From Klebsiella planticola ATCC 33531 (lineage in GTDB: Bacteria > Pseudomonadota > Gammaproteobacteria > Enterobacterales > Enterobacteriaceae), in assembly GCF_000735435.1 (NCBI RefSeq), contig NZ_JMPP01000007.1, forward strand, positions 1-64,000: a DNA stretch of 64,000 nt. The letters run 5' to 3'. The first letter of the stretch is position 1. Every line of letters begins with the position of its first letter. A program made the translations under genes and the position numbers. This document shows positions 53,975 through 62,216 of this stretch, in pieces. The notes beneath the pieces were generated by a model, which saw nothing but the letters and a program-made list of their open reading frames with translations, was not told the origin of the DNA and did not search any database.

Positions 53975-54652
53975 ATGAAAATTGTGATTGTAGGTTCCGG
54001 CGGCATGGTTGGGCAGGGTGTGCTGCTGGCAAGCCTGGCGGCAAAAGACGTGAGCGATATTATTCTGCTCGTCAGAAAACAGCCTGAAGGCGAGCATGAC
54101 CCCCGAATTCGTTATGTGGTGAACGGCGACCTGCTGGACTTTGACGCGGCGGACCCGCTGTTCGACGATGTTGATGCGTGTTTCTTCTGCGCCGGGATGA
54201 GTTCATCCGGAGTCAGTGAGGAAGTGTATCGACGCGTCACTTACGACATGACGCTGCGGGTTGCCGGGCAGCTCAAAGCCCGCAGCTCGCAGATGAAGTT
54301 TGTTTATGTCTCCGGCGCAGGCGCAGACAGTAGCGGAAAGAGTTCGCAGATGTGGGCGCGTGTGCGTGGCGAAGTAGAAAACAAACTGCTGATGCTGTTT
54401 CCCGGCCATGCTGCGATTTTCCGACCTGCGTTTATTTTGCCTACGCCAGAAGTGCAGTCCCGAACCCCGGCTTACCGGCTTTTATATACCGTGGTTGCCC
54501 CCGTCATGCGCCTTATCAGCGCCACTACCGGAAAGCGATTTTTATCTATTATCGACATTGGCAACGCGATGCTGAACATCACGCGTTTTGGCGTGGAAAA
54601 AACTGTTATGACAAAGCCGGATATTGTGGCCTGTGCAGATCGTCATCGCTGA
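53975..54652 (+). CDS. Atypical SDR / NAD(P)-binding protein
   Basis: A 225-residue protein with an N-terminal Rossmann motif GSGGMVGQGVLL and LLVRKQ at the end of the second strand. FVYVSGAGADSS and FRPAFILPTPEVQSRTP match the NmrA/epimerase-like atypical SDR group. It lacks the YxxxK active site, so it may be a sensor or act on a nucleotide-linked substrate. It lies 58 bases after the preceding SDR and is probably co-transcribed. Confidence 0.8.
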   Translation: MKIVIVGSGGMVGQGVLLASLAAKDVSDIILLVRKQPEGEHDPRIRYVVNGDLLDFDAADPLFDDVDACFFCAGMSSSGVSEEVYRRVTYDMTLRVAGQLKARSSQMKFVYVSGAGADSSGKSSQMWARVRGEVENKLLMLFPGHAAIFRPAFILPTPEVQSRTPAYRLLYTVVAPVMRLISATTGKRFLSIIDIGNAMLNITRFGVEKTVMTKPDIVACADRHR

Positions 54653-55145
54653 ACCGGGTAACACAGGTGATTAGCCGATGTTAGCCTGTTTGGTCGCCGG
54701 CATGCCCGGCGTTTGACCGGTCATGCTGCGGTAGGTAACCGGGGCGGGTAGCGCGATCGGTTCGCTGGCCTTGAGCGAATGCTGATGATCCTTGACAGCA
54801 GTCCTGCTCCTGACAACCGCGCTGATGTCACTCGTCGTCCCGGCGATCATTTTGATGCAAACAGGCATGGCCCCGGTATGAAGATGAGAAGTTTGTGGCT
54901 AAATACTTTCAGGAGGGAGCAGCGTATATCAGCGTCAAAAGGCCATTCCGAGCCCGACCTCTTATTTAAAAAAACCAACCTAAGGGCTGGTTTTTTTGCT
55001 TGCTGCCATACGGACTCTTCATCGAGCTCCGTTCGATTATTCGCGGCACGCCGCTCACCCCTTCGAAGCCAGCGCGTAAACCGCAATCCTTTCTTGCTCT
55101 TCTCCTCCCATCAGCGCGTCCCTGCACGAGGAAAGACTCTGTACA
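54653..55145. other. Gene-poor stretch with a bidirectional terminator
   Basis: About 490 bases between two convergent units. A strong hairpin with an A-rich left arm and T-rich right arm lies at 54968-54998 and can end transcription from both sides. A 65-codon minus-strand frame (54671-54868, ending MTGQTPGMPATKQANIG) has no recognised family; it might be the tail of a degraded gene. Nothing else could be supported. Confidence 0.5.
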
Positions 55146-55664
55146 CTAGCGAGTAAAGTGGTTCATCACACAAGCATAGCGCGGTGAAAACTGATCGCCG
55201 ATAACGACCGTCTCACTATCAATACGTTTGACCATGTACAGCTTGTCCGCACGCTCATAGGCGTCAAAAAAAAGATAATCGATAGCATCAGGCGCATTAT
55301 CATCTGGCGACTTTTCACGCCCTGACGGATTAATCGCATACACCCCCGCCGCATGTCCCAGGGGCCGGGAATAACGAAAGAAAAGCTTACGGTCAACAAC
55401 ATACTGACCACTTTCAGCTTTCAACGATCCCTGCACTGACAAGGAAAAATAGCCAGAGTGATAGCTGGTAATCAACAAAATCCCCTCAAGATCCATTTTT
55501 GACTTATGTATATCAAGGGACGAACTGAATTCAGATGAACAAGAAAAGCTAATTTCGTTCTTTTTGGCATCTCTGTTCACCAGTAAATAAGCTATCAGCG
55601 CCCCCCCAATAATGATGATCACCAATGCCCATAAATAAGGGGATAGATCCCTCTCAGTCTTCAT
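55146..55664 (-). CDS. FidL-like inner-membrane protein
   Basis: A 172-residue protein with one membrane helix near the N-terminus (about 10-29, LWALVIIIIGGALIAYLLV) and a predicted periplasmic remainder. The pairing with a MarT/ToxR-type regulator, the size and the topology resemble FidL of Salmonella SPI-3. It overlaps the regulator gene by 11 bases and has GAGGAG before MKTERDLS, so the two are co-translated. A longer frame (to 55736) lies inside the regulator. By analogy with ToxS or TcpH it may stabilise the regulator's periplasmic domain; that is inference. Base composition is AT-richer than the core genes. Confidence 0.72.
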   Translation of the reverse strand: MKTERDLSPYLWALVIIIIGGALIAYLLVNRDAKKNEISFSCSSEFSSSLDIHKSKMDLEGILLITSYHSGYFSLSVQGSLKAESGQYVVDRKLFFRYSRPLGHAAGVYAINPSGREKSPDDNAPDAIDYLFFDAYERADKLYMVKRIDSETVVIGDQFSPRYACVMNHFTR

Positions 55665-56526
55665 ACCACTCCTCACGATGATGATACTGACTATGGCAAT
55701 GGTAATAACCATTGTTGTATCCACACTCCGCAGCAAATGTCCAGTTGATCAGGTCATAGTTACTGGCCCAGGTATTGAGATAAAGGTCTTTTTTCACTGA
55801 ACAATCAGGAGTAATACCGGCTTCCTGAAAAATATCCTGAGCTCTCTTCTCGGTAATATTATCGGTGCTGGCATTTCCCAGAATATGAATTTGACATTGC
55901 TGCCAGCTGACGGTCCTGAGGACTGAAACATCAACCATCGGAATTTCATCGGGTATCCATGTCCACCAATATGTCGCCAGCACGGCAATACTGGTAATTA
56001 ACCCCGTCAGACCGATCGTCCAGCGACTCGCTCTCTTTCGGCCTTTTCTGGCATCAGAAACAGCCGCTACAGGCTCCCCCGCTTTTTGCGGCTCCTCCAG
56101 CAGTTGAAAATGAATAACAAACTCACCGATTCTGAACCCCATTCGAGGAACCGTTACCACAACCTCAGCCGGGTGTCCGATAGAAGTAATAACTTTACGT
56201 ATAAAGGAAACATGCTGATTCAGGTTTGCATCGGTTGCTCTGGCGCCATTACGCTGAAAAACATTAAGAAGAATCTCGTCGCGGGTAGAAATGTCGTTAC
56301 CATTTTGCAACAAATAAAGAAGCAATTGCGATGCGACATTATTGAGAGTACCAGTCTTACCGGATGCAACGTCTTTTAAGGAGTTTTTATGCGGTCTGAA
56401 TACGATACCATCGCCAATAATTACGGATTTAATCTTATCTATTGGGATATGAGAAACCAATGATGTCTCCTTGATACAGGAATATCCTTGAATAAATGTC
56501 TGAGGCGCTAGCATATCACAATTCAT
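55654..56526 (-). CDS. Membrane-anchored winged-helix regulator (MarT/ToxR/CadC type)
   Basis: A 290-residue transcription factor with an N-terminal OmpR/ToxR-type winged helix (about 36-140; TLNNVASQLLLYLLQNGNDI, then ATDANLNQHVSFIRKVI and VVVTVPRMGFRIG). A basic linker (KGRKRASR), one membrane helix (about 169-190) and a 100-residue periplasmic domain follow. That domain has four cysteines (211, 242, 268, 277) that could form redox-sensitive disulfides. It is transcribed away from the fimbrial operon across 574 AT-rich bases and is its most likely regulator. MarT of Salmonella is the closest type I recall. Confidence 0.82.
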   Translation of the reverse strand: MNCDMLAPQTFIQGYSCIKETSLVSHIPIDKIKSVIIGDGIVFRPHKNSLKDVASGKTGTLNNVASQLLLYLLQNGNDISTRDEILLNVFQRNGARATDANLNQHVSFIRKVITSIGHPAEVVVTVPRMGFRIGEFVIHFQLLEEPQKAGEPVAAVSDARKGRKRASRWTIGLTGLITSIAVLATYWWTWIPDEIPMVDVSVLRTVSWQQCQIHILGNASTDNITEKRAQDIFQEAGITPDCSVKKDLYLNTWASNYDLINWTFAAECGYNNGYYHCHSQYHHREEWYED

Positions 56527-57100
56527 TTATCATTTTAGAATTTATCAGAGATCGCTTTATTAGCTATTTCATAACATCTATTTAATATTATACATATAGC
56601 CGAATACTTCACAGACAAAAAATGGCTATCCTGTTGTCATCTCTACACTTTGCCCCTCTTTTCTTTTTTCACAAAAAATTTATAAATGTTCTGCGGTAGC
56701 CACTTCTGACTAAATAAAAATACAAACGACAGATAAAAACACTATAAATAACGGTAAATACAAAATATAAAACCATTACAAAGATCAAAAAACAAGCAAA
56801 ACAACATAAACAGTTGATAGGAAGAAGCCACAACAACAGGATCAGCTGAGTTTGATTCAATCCCACATTTTGCGTTGCCTCATTTTTCCACCGACTTAAT
56901 ATAGGTCGCCGAAACAGTGTTGATGGTTGCTTTTGATAATTCCACGTTGATTATTACTTAGCTCACTCGCAGGGGATATTGATGGCCAGGAGCGGTATCA
57001 CGCTATTGCCTTCAGTCGACAAAGGTATTTCAGGCAGGACATTCCTTTGCCTCAACACATTGTTGTAATAACCCAAACAGAAACAAGGTCTAGAATAAAC
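56527..57100. promoter_or_regulatory. AT-rich divergent control region for the regulator and fimbrial operon
   Basis: 574 bases with no convincing gene; one 60-base line (56701-56760) has only 15 G/C. Short hydrophobic frames here look like low-complexity noise. This is the expected binding region for the membrane-anchored regulator and probably for H-NS. No fim-type inverted repeats marking a phase-variable switch and no GATC pairs of the Pap type were recognised. The pilin gene starts at 57101 with AAGG 12-15 bases before it, a weak ribosome site. Confidence 0.6.
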
Positions 57101-57649
57101 ATGAAAATGAAAAATGTAGCTGTCGCCTGTGCGCTGATGGCCGGTATGACATTGACGGCAACTTCTTCTTACGCGGCGAAAAGCGTCGACCCGACCAACG
57201 GGAAAATTCAATTCTCCGGTACGCTGGTCAATTCAGCCTGTGGCCTGGCGCCAGAATCCAGCCCGGTACAAGTTAATTTTGGTGAGATTCCAACGTCTCA
57301 GTTAAAAGATAACCAGCGCGCAGGAACCAGACACGCGAAGATCGTCCTGCAGGGATGCGATACCACCGTGGCTAAAACTGCCACCGTGACTTACACCCCG
57401 GCAACAATCGATCCGGACAACGCAGCTCTGGCCGCCTTCACCTCCGGCACCGCTCAAGGCGCAGGTATCGGCATGGTTGATAGCGGCAACCAGGATGTGA
57501 AATGGGGCCAGGCAGCATCTCAGGTCAATATTACTGACGGTGAAACCGATATCGATTTCGTGGCTTATTTACAGGCCAATAACGCCTCTGCAGCAGTCAC
57601 TCCGGGTGACTTCGAGTCTACCGTAAACTTCCAGATCGACTACCAGTAA
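57101..57649 (+). CDS. Fimbrial major subunit (pilin)
   Basis: Chaperone-usher pilin of 182 residues. The signal peptide MKMKNVAVACALMAGMTLTATSSYA is followed by a mature chain with the paired cysteines in VNSACGLAPES and VLQGCDTT. The C-terminal beta-zipper motif ends FQIDYQ with the penultimate Tyr that chaperones bind. The start at 57101 begins the signal peptide; an 18-codon longer frame does not. As first gene of the operon and with a donor-strand-like N-terminus (AKSVDPTNGKIQFSGTLV), it is probably the main shaft subunit. Confidence 0.93.
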   Translation: MKMKNVAVACALMAGMTLTATSSYAAKSVDPTNGKIQFSGTLVNSACGLAPESSPVQVNFGEIPTSQLKDNQRAGTRHAKIVLQGCDTTVAKTATVTYTPATIDPDNAALAAFTSGTAQGAGIGMVDSGNQDVKWGQAASQVNITDGETDIDFVAYLQANNASAAVTPGDFESTVNFQIDYQ

Positions 57650-57718
57650 CGATATCGGGCAGGTGCATCGCTGCGCCTGCTTAGAACTTTATATCCAATA
57701 GATAAAGGGAGCGCAGCG

Positions 57719-58267
57719 ATGCCTGGATGGCGGACTCTACTGCTTTTGATTCTCCTGCCATCAACATGGACCCTGGCGAGCACCAGTAAACTAGCTAAAA
57801 CGCCAGGTAAAATGCATTTACAGGGGAAAATAATAGAAGCCGCTTGCTATGTCGATCATGATGACCAGGAATTGTTAGTTGAATTTCATAATATTTCTGC
57901 GAGAGATATTAGCAATGCCCCTGAAAATATTTCAGCGCATGATTTTAGTATTCATTTACTTGGCTGTTCATTAGGGGATTCACAACATCCAGGCAGTATA
58001 TTTCATAGTGCCAGCATCACTTTTTACAATGCATCACAGAGCAATGATAAAGATGATTTAAGTGTGAAATCTGATTCCGGAGATTTATCAATTACAATCT
58101 TTGATAAATATGGAAATCCCATTCATATGGGGATCCCCTCCCCAGATTATGTACTGAATCCAGGTAAAAACACGCTCCGATTTACAGCACATTTAGTTTC
58201 CCCAAACGGATATATCCGTTCCGGTGAGTTTAACGCCAGCATGCATTTTGTTGTGAATTATCTGTAA
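57719..58267 (+). CDS. Fimbrial minor subunit, possible PapH-like terminator
   Basis: A 182-residue pilin-fold protein with signal peptide MPGWRTLLLLILLPSTWTLA, Cys pair (EAACYVDHD and LLGCSLGD) and C-terminal FVVNYL. It is markedly AT-rich: the 60 bases from 57841 have 22 G/C, unlike the neighbouring usher, which suggests separate ancestry within the operon. Its place between the main pilin and the usher is that of papH, whose product ends and anchors the fibre. Whether it lacks the donor-strand pocket as PapH does cannot be judged without a structure. Confidence 0.85.
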   Translation: MPGWRTLLLLILLPSTWTLASTSKLAKTPGKMHLQGKIIEAACYVDHDDQELLVEFHNISARDISNAPENISAHDFSIHLLGCSLGDSQHPGSIFHSASITFYNASQSNDKDDLSVKSDSGDLSITIFDKYGNPIHMGIPSPDYVLNPGKNTLRFTAHLVSPNGYIRSGEFNASMHFVVNYL

Positions 58268-58307
58268 GCCGTTCTGGTAATAAGGTCCTGAAGGTTAGCA
58301 AACGAAG

Positions 58308-60788
58308 ATGACTACGCTGAATACATCCAAAACGCTTCTGGCACTTTTCATTGCCCTGGCCTGCACCTCTTTTTTTCCCGCTGCTGCAGACGAAACCATT
58401 GAATTCAATACCGCCGTGCTGGATGCCAGTGACCGACAAAATGTAGATTTACAGCGTTTTTCCGAAGGTAACTTTGTGGCTCCCGGAGATTATCTGCTGG
58501 ACGTGCACATCAACGGCCAGGAGATCGCTCAGCAACAGGTCCGATATATCTCCGATGTTGACCATCCGCATAAGACCCTGGTCTGTCTCAGCCCGCAGCA
58601 GCTCGAACTACTGGCGCTGAAAGAGGATGCACTGAAATACACCCGCCCACTTGCAGAGAACTGTCTCGATATCTCACACCTACCCGGCATAGCGCTGAAC
58701 AATAGCGCCGGCGTCCTCGATATTACCGTCCCCCAGGCGTGGATGAAATATACCGACCCAAACTGGACGCCACCCGAACGTTGGGACAACGGCATAACCG
58801 GGCTCATTTTTGACTACAACCTTTCCGGGCAGGCAACGCGCTATCAACAGGATGGCGGCAGTTACCAGTCCCTTTCAGGTTACGGGCAGACAGGATTTAA
58901 CCTCGGCGCCTGGCGTGTACGCAGCCAGTATCAGGCGAATTATACCTCTGACACACAAGGCACACGCTTCGACTGGGATCAATTTTACGCCTATCGTCCC
59001 CTGCCTATGCTGGCGGCGAAGCTGACGCTTGGCGAGATCTATTTAAACTCACAGATATTTGATTCTGTTCGTTTTACCGGAGCCAACCTCGCCAGCGACG
59101 AGCGTATGCTGCCGCCGAATTTGCAAGGTTATGCCCCGCAGGTCCACGGCATTGCCAAAAGCAACGCCAAAGTCACGGTGAGCCAGCAGCAGCATGTGAT
59201 CTATCAGACCACCGTCCCGGCAGGGCCGTTCAATATCGAAGATCTGCGCAGCTCGGTGCGCGGCACGTTGGATGTTCGGGTGGAAGAACAAGATGGCACG
59301 GTTCAAACCTTTCAGGTCAATACGGCTGATATTCCCTACCTGACGCGTCCGGGTTATATCCGTTACAACGCCGCCGTGGGGAAGCCCTCGCGTTACGACC
59401 ATCACCTTCAGGGGCCGGCGTTTTATAGCGGCGACTTTTCATGGGGAATGAGCAACGCGTGGTCGCTGTATGGCGGTGCGCTGCTGACCGGCAATCGCTA
59501 TAACGCGGGGTCCCTGGGCATAGGGCGCGACCTGAGTCTGCTGGGCGCCCTCTCGGCGGATGTCACCCAATCGATCAGCCGGATAAAAAATCAAAACCAG
59601 CAAAAAGGATTGTCCTTCAAGCTCAGCTACGCCAAAACCTTTGATGAATACAACAGTGCCATTACCTTTGCCGGCTATCGTTTTTCCCAGCGGAACTTTC
59701 GCTCTTTCTCGCAATTTCTGGATGAGCAGTACGAAAATAACGACAGCACCGGGCGTGAAAAAGAGATGTATACCCTCACCGGGAATACCACCTTTTTTGC
59801 CGACGATCCTCGTCTTGCCACCACGTTGTATCTGACTTATGCCCATCAGAACTATTGGGATCGACGTTCGCAGGATCGTTATGGTCTGTCGGTCGGGCAC
59901 ACGTTCTCGTTTGCCGGTATGGAAGGGATCAGCGCTAACCTTGCGGCCTATCGTTCTGAGTATCAGGGAAAGCGCGATGACAGTCTGTCACTTTCCCTGT
60001 CGATCCCGTGGCGAGACGGACGCTCGACAGAATATCAGTTGCAAAACAGCGGTGGCCGCTCCAGCCAGATGGTTTCTTATTCCGATAACCGCGATCGCAA
60101 TAATCCATGGCGAGTACGTGCGGGTCTGTCAGAAGACGGGCGAACGGCCTTTGATGGTTACTACCAGCACCGCAGCATGATGGCGGAACTAGAGTCTAAC
60201 CTCAGCTGGCAACAGGACCGCTATATCTCGGTTGGAGGGACGGTGCGCGGTGGTTTTACCGCCACGCGGCACGGAGCCGCCTTCCACAATAGCCAGGCCT
60301 CAATGAACACGGCCCGCGTGATGGTCGATACCGACGGAGTTGCCAACGTTCCCCTCAATGGTCAACAGGCCCACTCAAACCGCTTTGGGATTGCTGTCGT
60401 GCCCGACATTGTCAGCTACAACAGCTTTGATACCCGCATTGACGTCGACGCGATGGCTGAGGACATCGCCGCCACTAAAGCCATTGTCACCAGTACGTTA
60501 ACGGAAGGAGCCATTGGGTATCAACGCTTTGCGGTAGCACAGGGTGAAAAAATGATGGGGTTGCTGCGTCTTGCCGATGGCTCAGCCCCGCCTTTTGGCG
60601 CAGAAATTTTTAATGCTAACGGCGTCAGCGTCGCCATGGTCATGGACAACGGGGAAAGCTGGATCGCGGGGGTCAAACCCGATGAAACGCTCTCCGTTGT
60701 GTGGGGAGGCCAGACGCAATGCCACCTGAACGTTCCCCGACACATTAACCCACAAGGCAATGTCTTGCTGCCTTGCCACTCCTCTTAA
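58308..60788 (+). CDS. Outer-membrane fimbrial usher (PapC type)
   Basis: Usher of 826 residues that assembles and secretes the pilus. The signal peptide ends PAAADE. The N-terminal domain has IEFNTAVLDASDRQNVDLQRFSE, close to PapC as I remember it. The central 24-strand barrel includes the plug domain (about 230-330), and the C-terminal domains end in QCHLNVPRH and LPCHSS with the conserved Cys pair. Length is typical. The operon order usher-then-chaperone is that of pap, not of type 1 fim. Confidence 0.95.
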   Translation: MTTLNTSKTLLALFIALACTSFFPAAADETIEFNTAVLDASDRQNVDLQRFSEGNFVAPGDYLLDVHINGQEIAQQQVRYISDVDHPHKTLVCLSPQQLELLALKEDALKYTRPLAENCLDISHLPGIALNNSAGVLDITVPQAWMKYTDPNWTPPERWDNGITGLIFDYNLSGQATRYQQDGGSYQSLSGYGQTGFNLGAWRVRSQYQANYTSDTQGTRFDWDQFYAYRPLPMLAAKLTLGEIYLNSQIFDSVRFTGANLASDERMLPPNLQGYAPQVHGIAKSNAKVTVSQQQHVIYQTTVPAGPFNIEDLRSSVRGTLDVRVEEQDGTVQTFQVNTADIPYLTRPGYIRYNAAVGKPSRYDHHLQGPAFYSGDFSWGMSNAWSLYGGALLTGNRYNAGSLGIGRDLSLLGALSADVTQSISRIKNQNQQKGLSFKLSYAKTFDEYNSAITFAGYRFSQRNFRSFSQFLDEQYENNDSTGREKEMYTLTGNTTFFADDPRLATTLYLTYAHQNYWDRRSQDRYGLSVGHTFSFAGMEGISANLAAYRSEYQGKRDDSLSLSLSIPWRDGRSTEYQLQNSGGRSSQMVSYSDNRDRNNPWRVRAGLSEDGRTAFDGYYQHRSMMAELESNLSWQQDRYISVGGTVRGGFTATRHGAAFHNSQASMNTARVMVDTDGVANVPLNGQQAHSNRFGIAVVPDIVSYNSFDTRIDVDAMAEDIAATKAIVTSTLTEGAIGYQRFAVAQGEKMMGLLRLADGSAPPFGAEIFNANGVSVAMVMDNGESWIAGVKPDETLSVVWGGQTQCHLNVPRHINPQGNVLLPCHSS

Positions 60789-60796
60789 CCAGAAAA

Positions 60797-61585
60797 ATGA
60801 ATACTGCGATGAAAAACCAATCCTCTTTTCCTATACGTCGGGTGCTGATGTCAGCCACTTGCGGCCTGCTACTGGCTGCGGTAGTCCATTCGGCCTGGGC
60901 CGGCGTCGCCCTGGATCGTACCCGTTTGATCATCACCGGGAACGATCGCTCAGTGAGCGCCAGTTTAACCAACACCAGTCCCTCAACGCCCTTCCTGGCG
61001 CAATCCTGGGTGGAAGATGCCAGCGGCGCCAAAGTGACCTCTCCCCTTATGGTTCTTCCCCCCTTACAGCGCATTAACGGTGGGCAAAAAGGAATCGCCC
61101 GGGTCACCAAAACCAGCGGGATTACCTCCCTTCCGCAGGATCGTGAAAGTTTGTTCTATCTCAACGTGCGCGAAATTCCGCCGAAACCGGATAAACCCAA
61201 CGTTTTGCAGCTGGCGATGCAGTCGCGCATCAAGCTGTTTTATCGCCCTTCGGCGATTGTGCCGCCAGAACCGGGGACAGTCTGGCAAAACCAGCTGGTC
61301 TTCCACAAAAACGGCAGCCAGTGGTCGGTAGACAATCCGACCCCCTACTTCATCACGGTCATCGGTCTGAGCCGCAAAACCGAAGCGGAAGGCAGCGGCA
61401 GGCTAACAAACTTCCCGGGGATGATGGTTGCCCCTAAATCATCGCAGAAGTTTAAGGTTACCGACGCCGGGATCGGTCAGTTCGTCATGATGTATGTGAA
61501 TGATTTTGGCGGCCATCCGGAACTGAGATATCGCTGCACAGGTGATATTTGCCGGGCATTGCCAGCCGATCAACAACCCCGGTAA
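60797..61585 (+). CDS. Periplasmic fimbrial chaperone (PapD type)
   Basis: PapD-like immunoglobulin-fold chaperone of 262 residues that donates a strand to pilins. The signal peptide ends HSAWAG. The mature start VALDRTRLII contains the Arg equivalent to PapD Arg8, and IKLFYRP holds the Lys112 equivalent; both anchor the pilin C-terminus. The signature LPQDRESLFYLNVREIPP is present, and the short F1-G1 loop (QKGIARVTKTSG) puts it in the FGS group. A second ATG at 60809 is equally possible. It follows the usher stop by eight bases. Confidence 0.95.
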   Translation: MNTAMKNQSSFPIRRVLMSATCGLLLAAVVHSAWAGVALDRTRLIITGNDRSVSASLTNTSPSTPFLAQSWVEDASGAKVTSPLMVLPPLQRINGGQKGIARVTKTSGITSLPQDRESLFYLNVREIPPKPDKPNVLQLAMQSRIKLFYRPSAIVPPEPGTVWQNQLVFHKNGSQWSVDNPTPYFITVIGLSRKTEAEGSGRLTNFPGMMVAPKSSQKFKVTDAGIGQFVMMYVNDFGGHPELRYRCTGDICRALPADQQPR

Positions 61586-61610
61586 CAGGATTCATCAGGG
61601 AGATTCGTTA

Positions 61611-62216
61611 ATGAAGAAGCGACTTTGCATCCTGCTGCTGGCAGGGTGCTCCTGCTCCATTCAGGCCGATAACGGGCACCACGACATGAGCCATGTCTCA
61701 GGTGAATATGGCGACGTCCGCTTTCACGGGCGCGTTTATGTTTCACCCTGCGTACTGGACATGGCGTCCCGCGATCAAAGTATTAACCTCGGAGATATTC
61801 CGGCGAGCGCTTTTCACCAGGCAGGCGATCGTAGCCGCCCGGTTCTCGTCACATTGTTTCTCAATGACTGCCTGAAAGGTTCGAGCCACACCATACGGGA
61901 TCTCCCGGGACAAACCTCCGCTACCCCACCGCTCGCACGTAGCACGCGGGAGCAAGGCATTTCCCTCACGCTGATGGCGGAAGGCGCGTGGGAAAATAGC
62001 GATCTTGCACGCATCCACGGCGATGTTCAGGGAGCGGGGATCCGCGTCATGACCGAACACCAGCAGCTTATCCATCTCAATCAGCCACAGCGCATGTGGA
62101 TGATTAAACCTGGAAATAATGCGCTTCACTTTCTCGCCGCGCTGGAATCCACCGGACCCGAGGTCAGCGCCGGTGCCTTTCAAGGACTGCTCAGATTGAA
62201 GCTGGAGTATCTATGA
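61611..62216 (+). CDS. Fimbrial minor subunit
   Basis: A 201-residue pilin-fold protein. Signal peptide MKKRLCILLLAGCSCSIQA, a His-rich mature N-terminus (DNGHHDMSHVSGEYGDVRFHG) that includes the donor strand, Cys pair (YVSPCVLDM and LNDCLKG) and C-terminal RLKLEYL. The start at 61611 has AGGGAG upstream. It ends in a four-base ATGA overlap with the next gene. Candidate tip or adaptor subunit, as PapE/F/K in pap-type operons. Confidence 0.87.
   Translation: MKKRLCILLLAGCSCSIQADNGHHDMSHVSGEYGDVRFHGRVYVSPCVLDMASRDQSINLGDIPASAFHQAGDRSRPVLVTLFLNDCLKGSSHTIRDLPGQTSATPPLARSTREQGISLTLMAEGAWENSDLARIHGDVQGAGIRVMTEHQQLIHLNQPQRMWMIKPGNNALHFLAALESTGPEVSAGAFQGLLRLKLEYL

Noticed and set aside
54671..54868. 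65-codon minus-strand frame as a gene
   Set aside because: No signal, domain or ribosome site; at most a decayed gene tail.
56669..56866. 65-codon very hydrophobic minus-strand frame in the control region
   Set aside because: Composition follows from AT-rich low-complexity DNA; no ribosome site and no family.
56880..57100. Possible fim-type invertible promoter switch
   Set aside because: No pair of inverted repeats flanking the pilin promoter and no FimB/FimE-type recombinase gene was found in the window.
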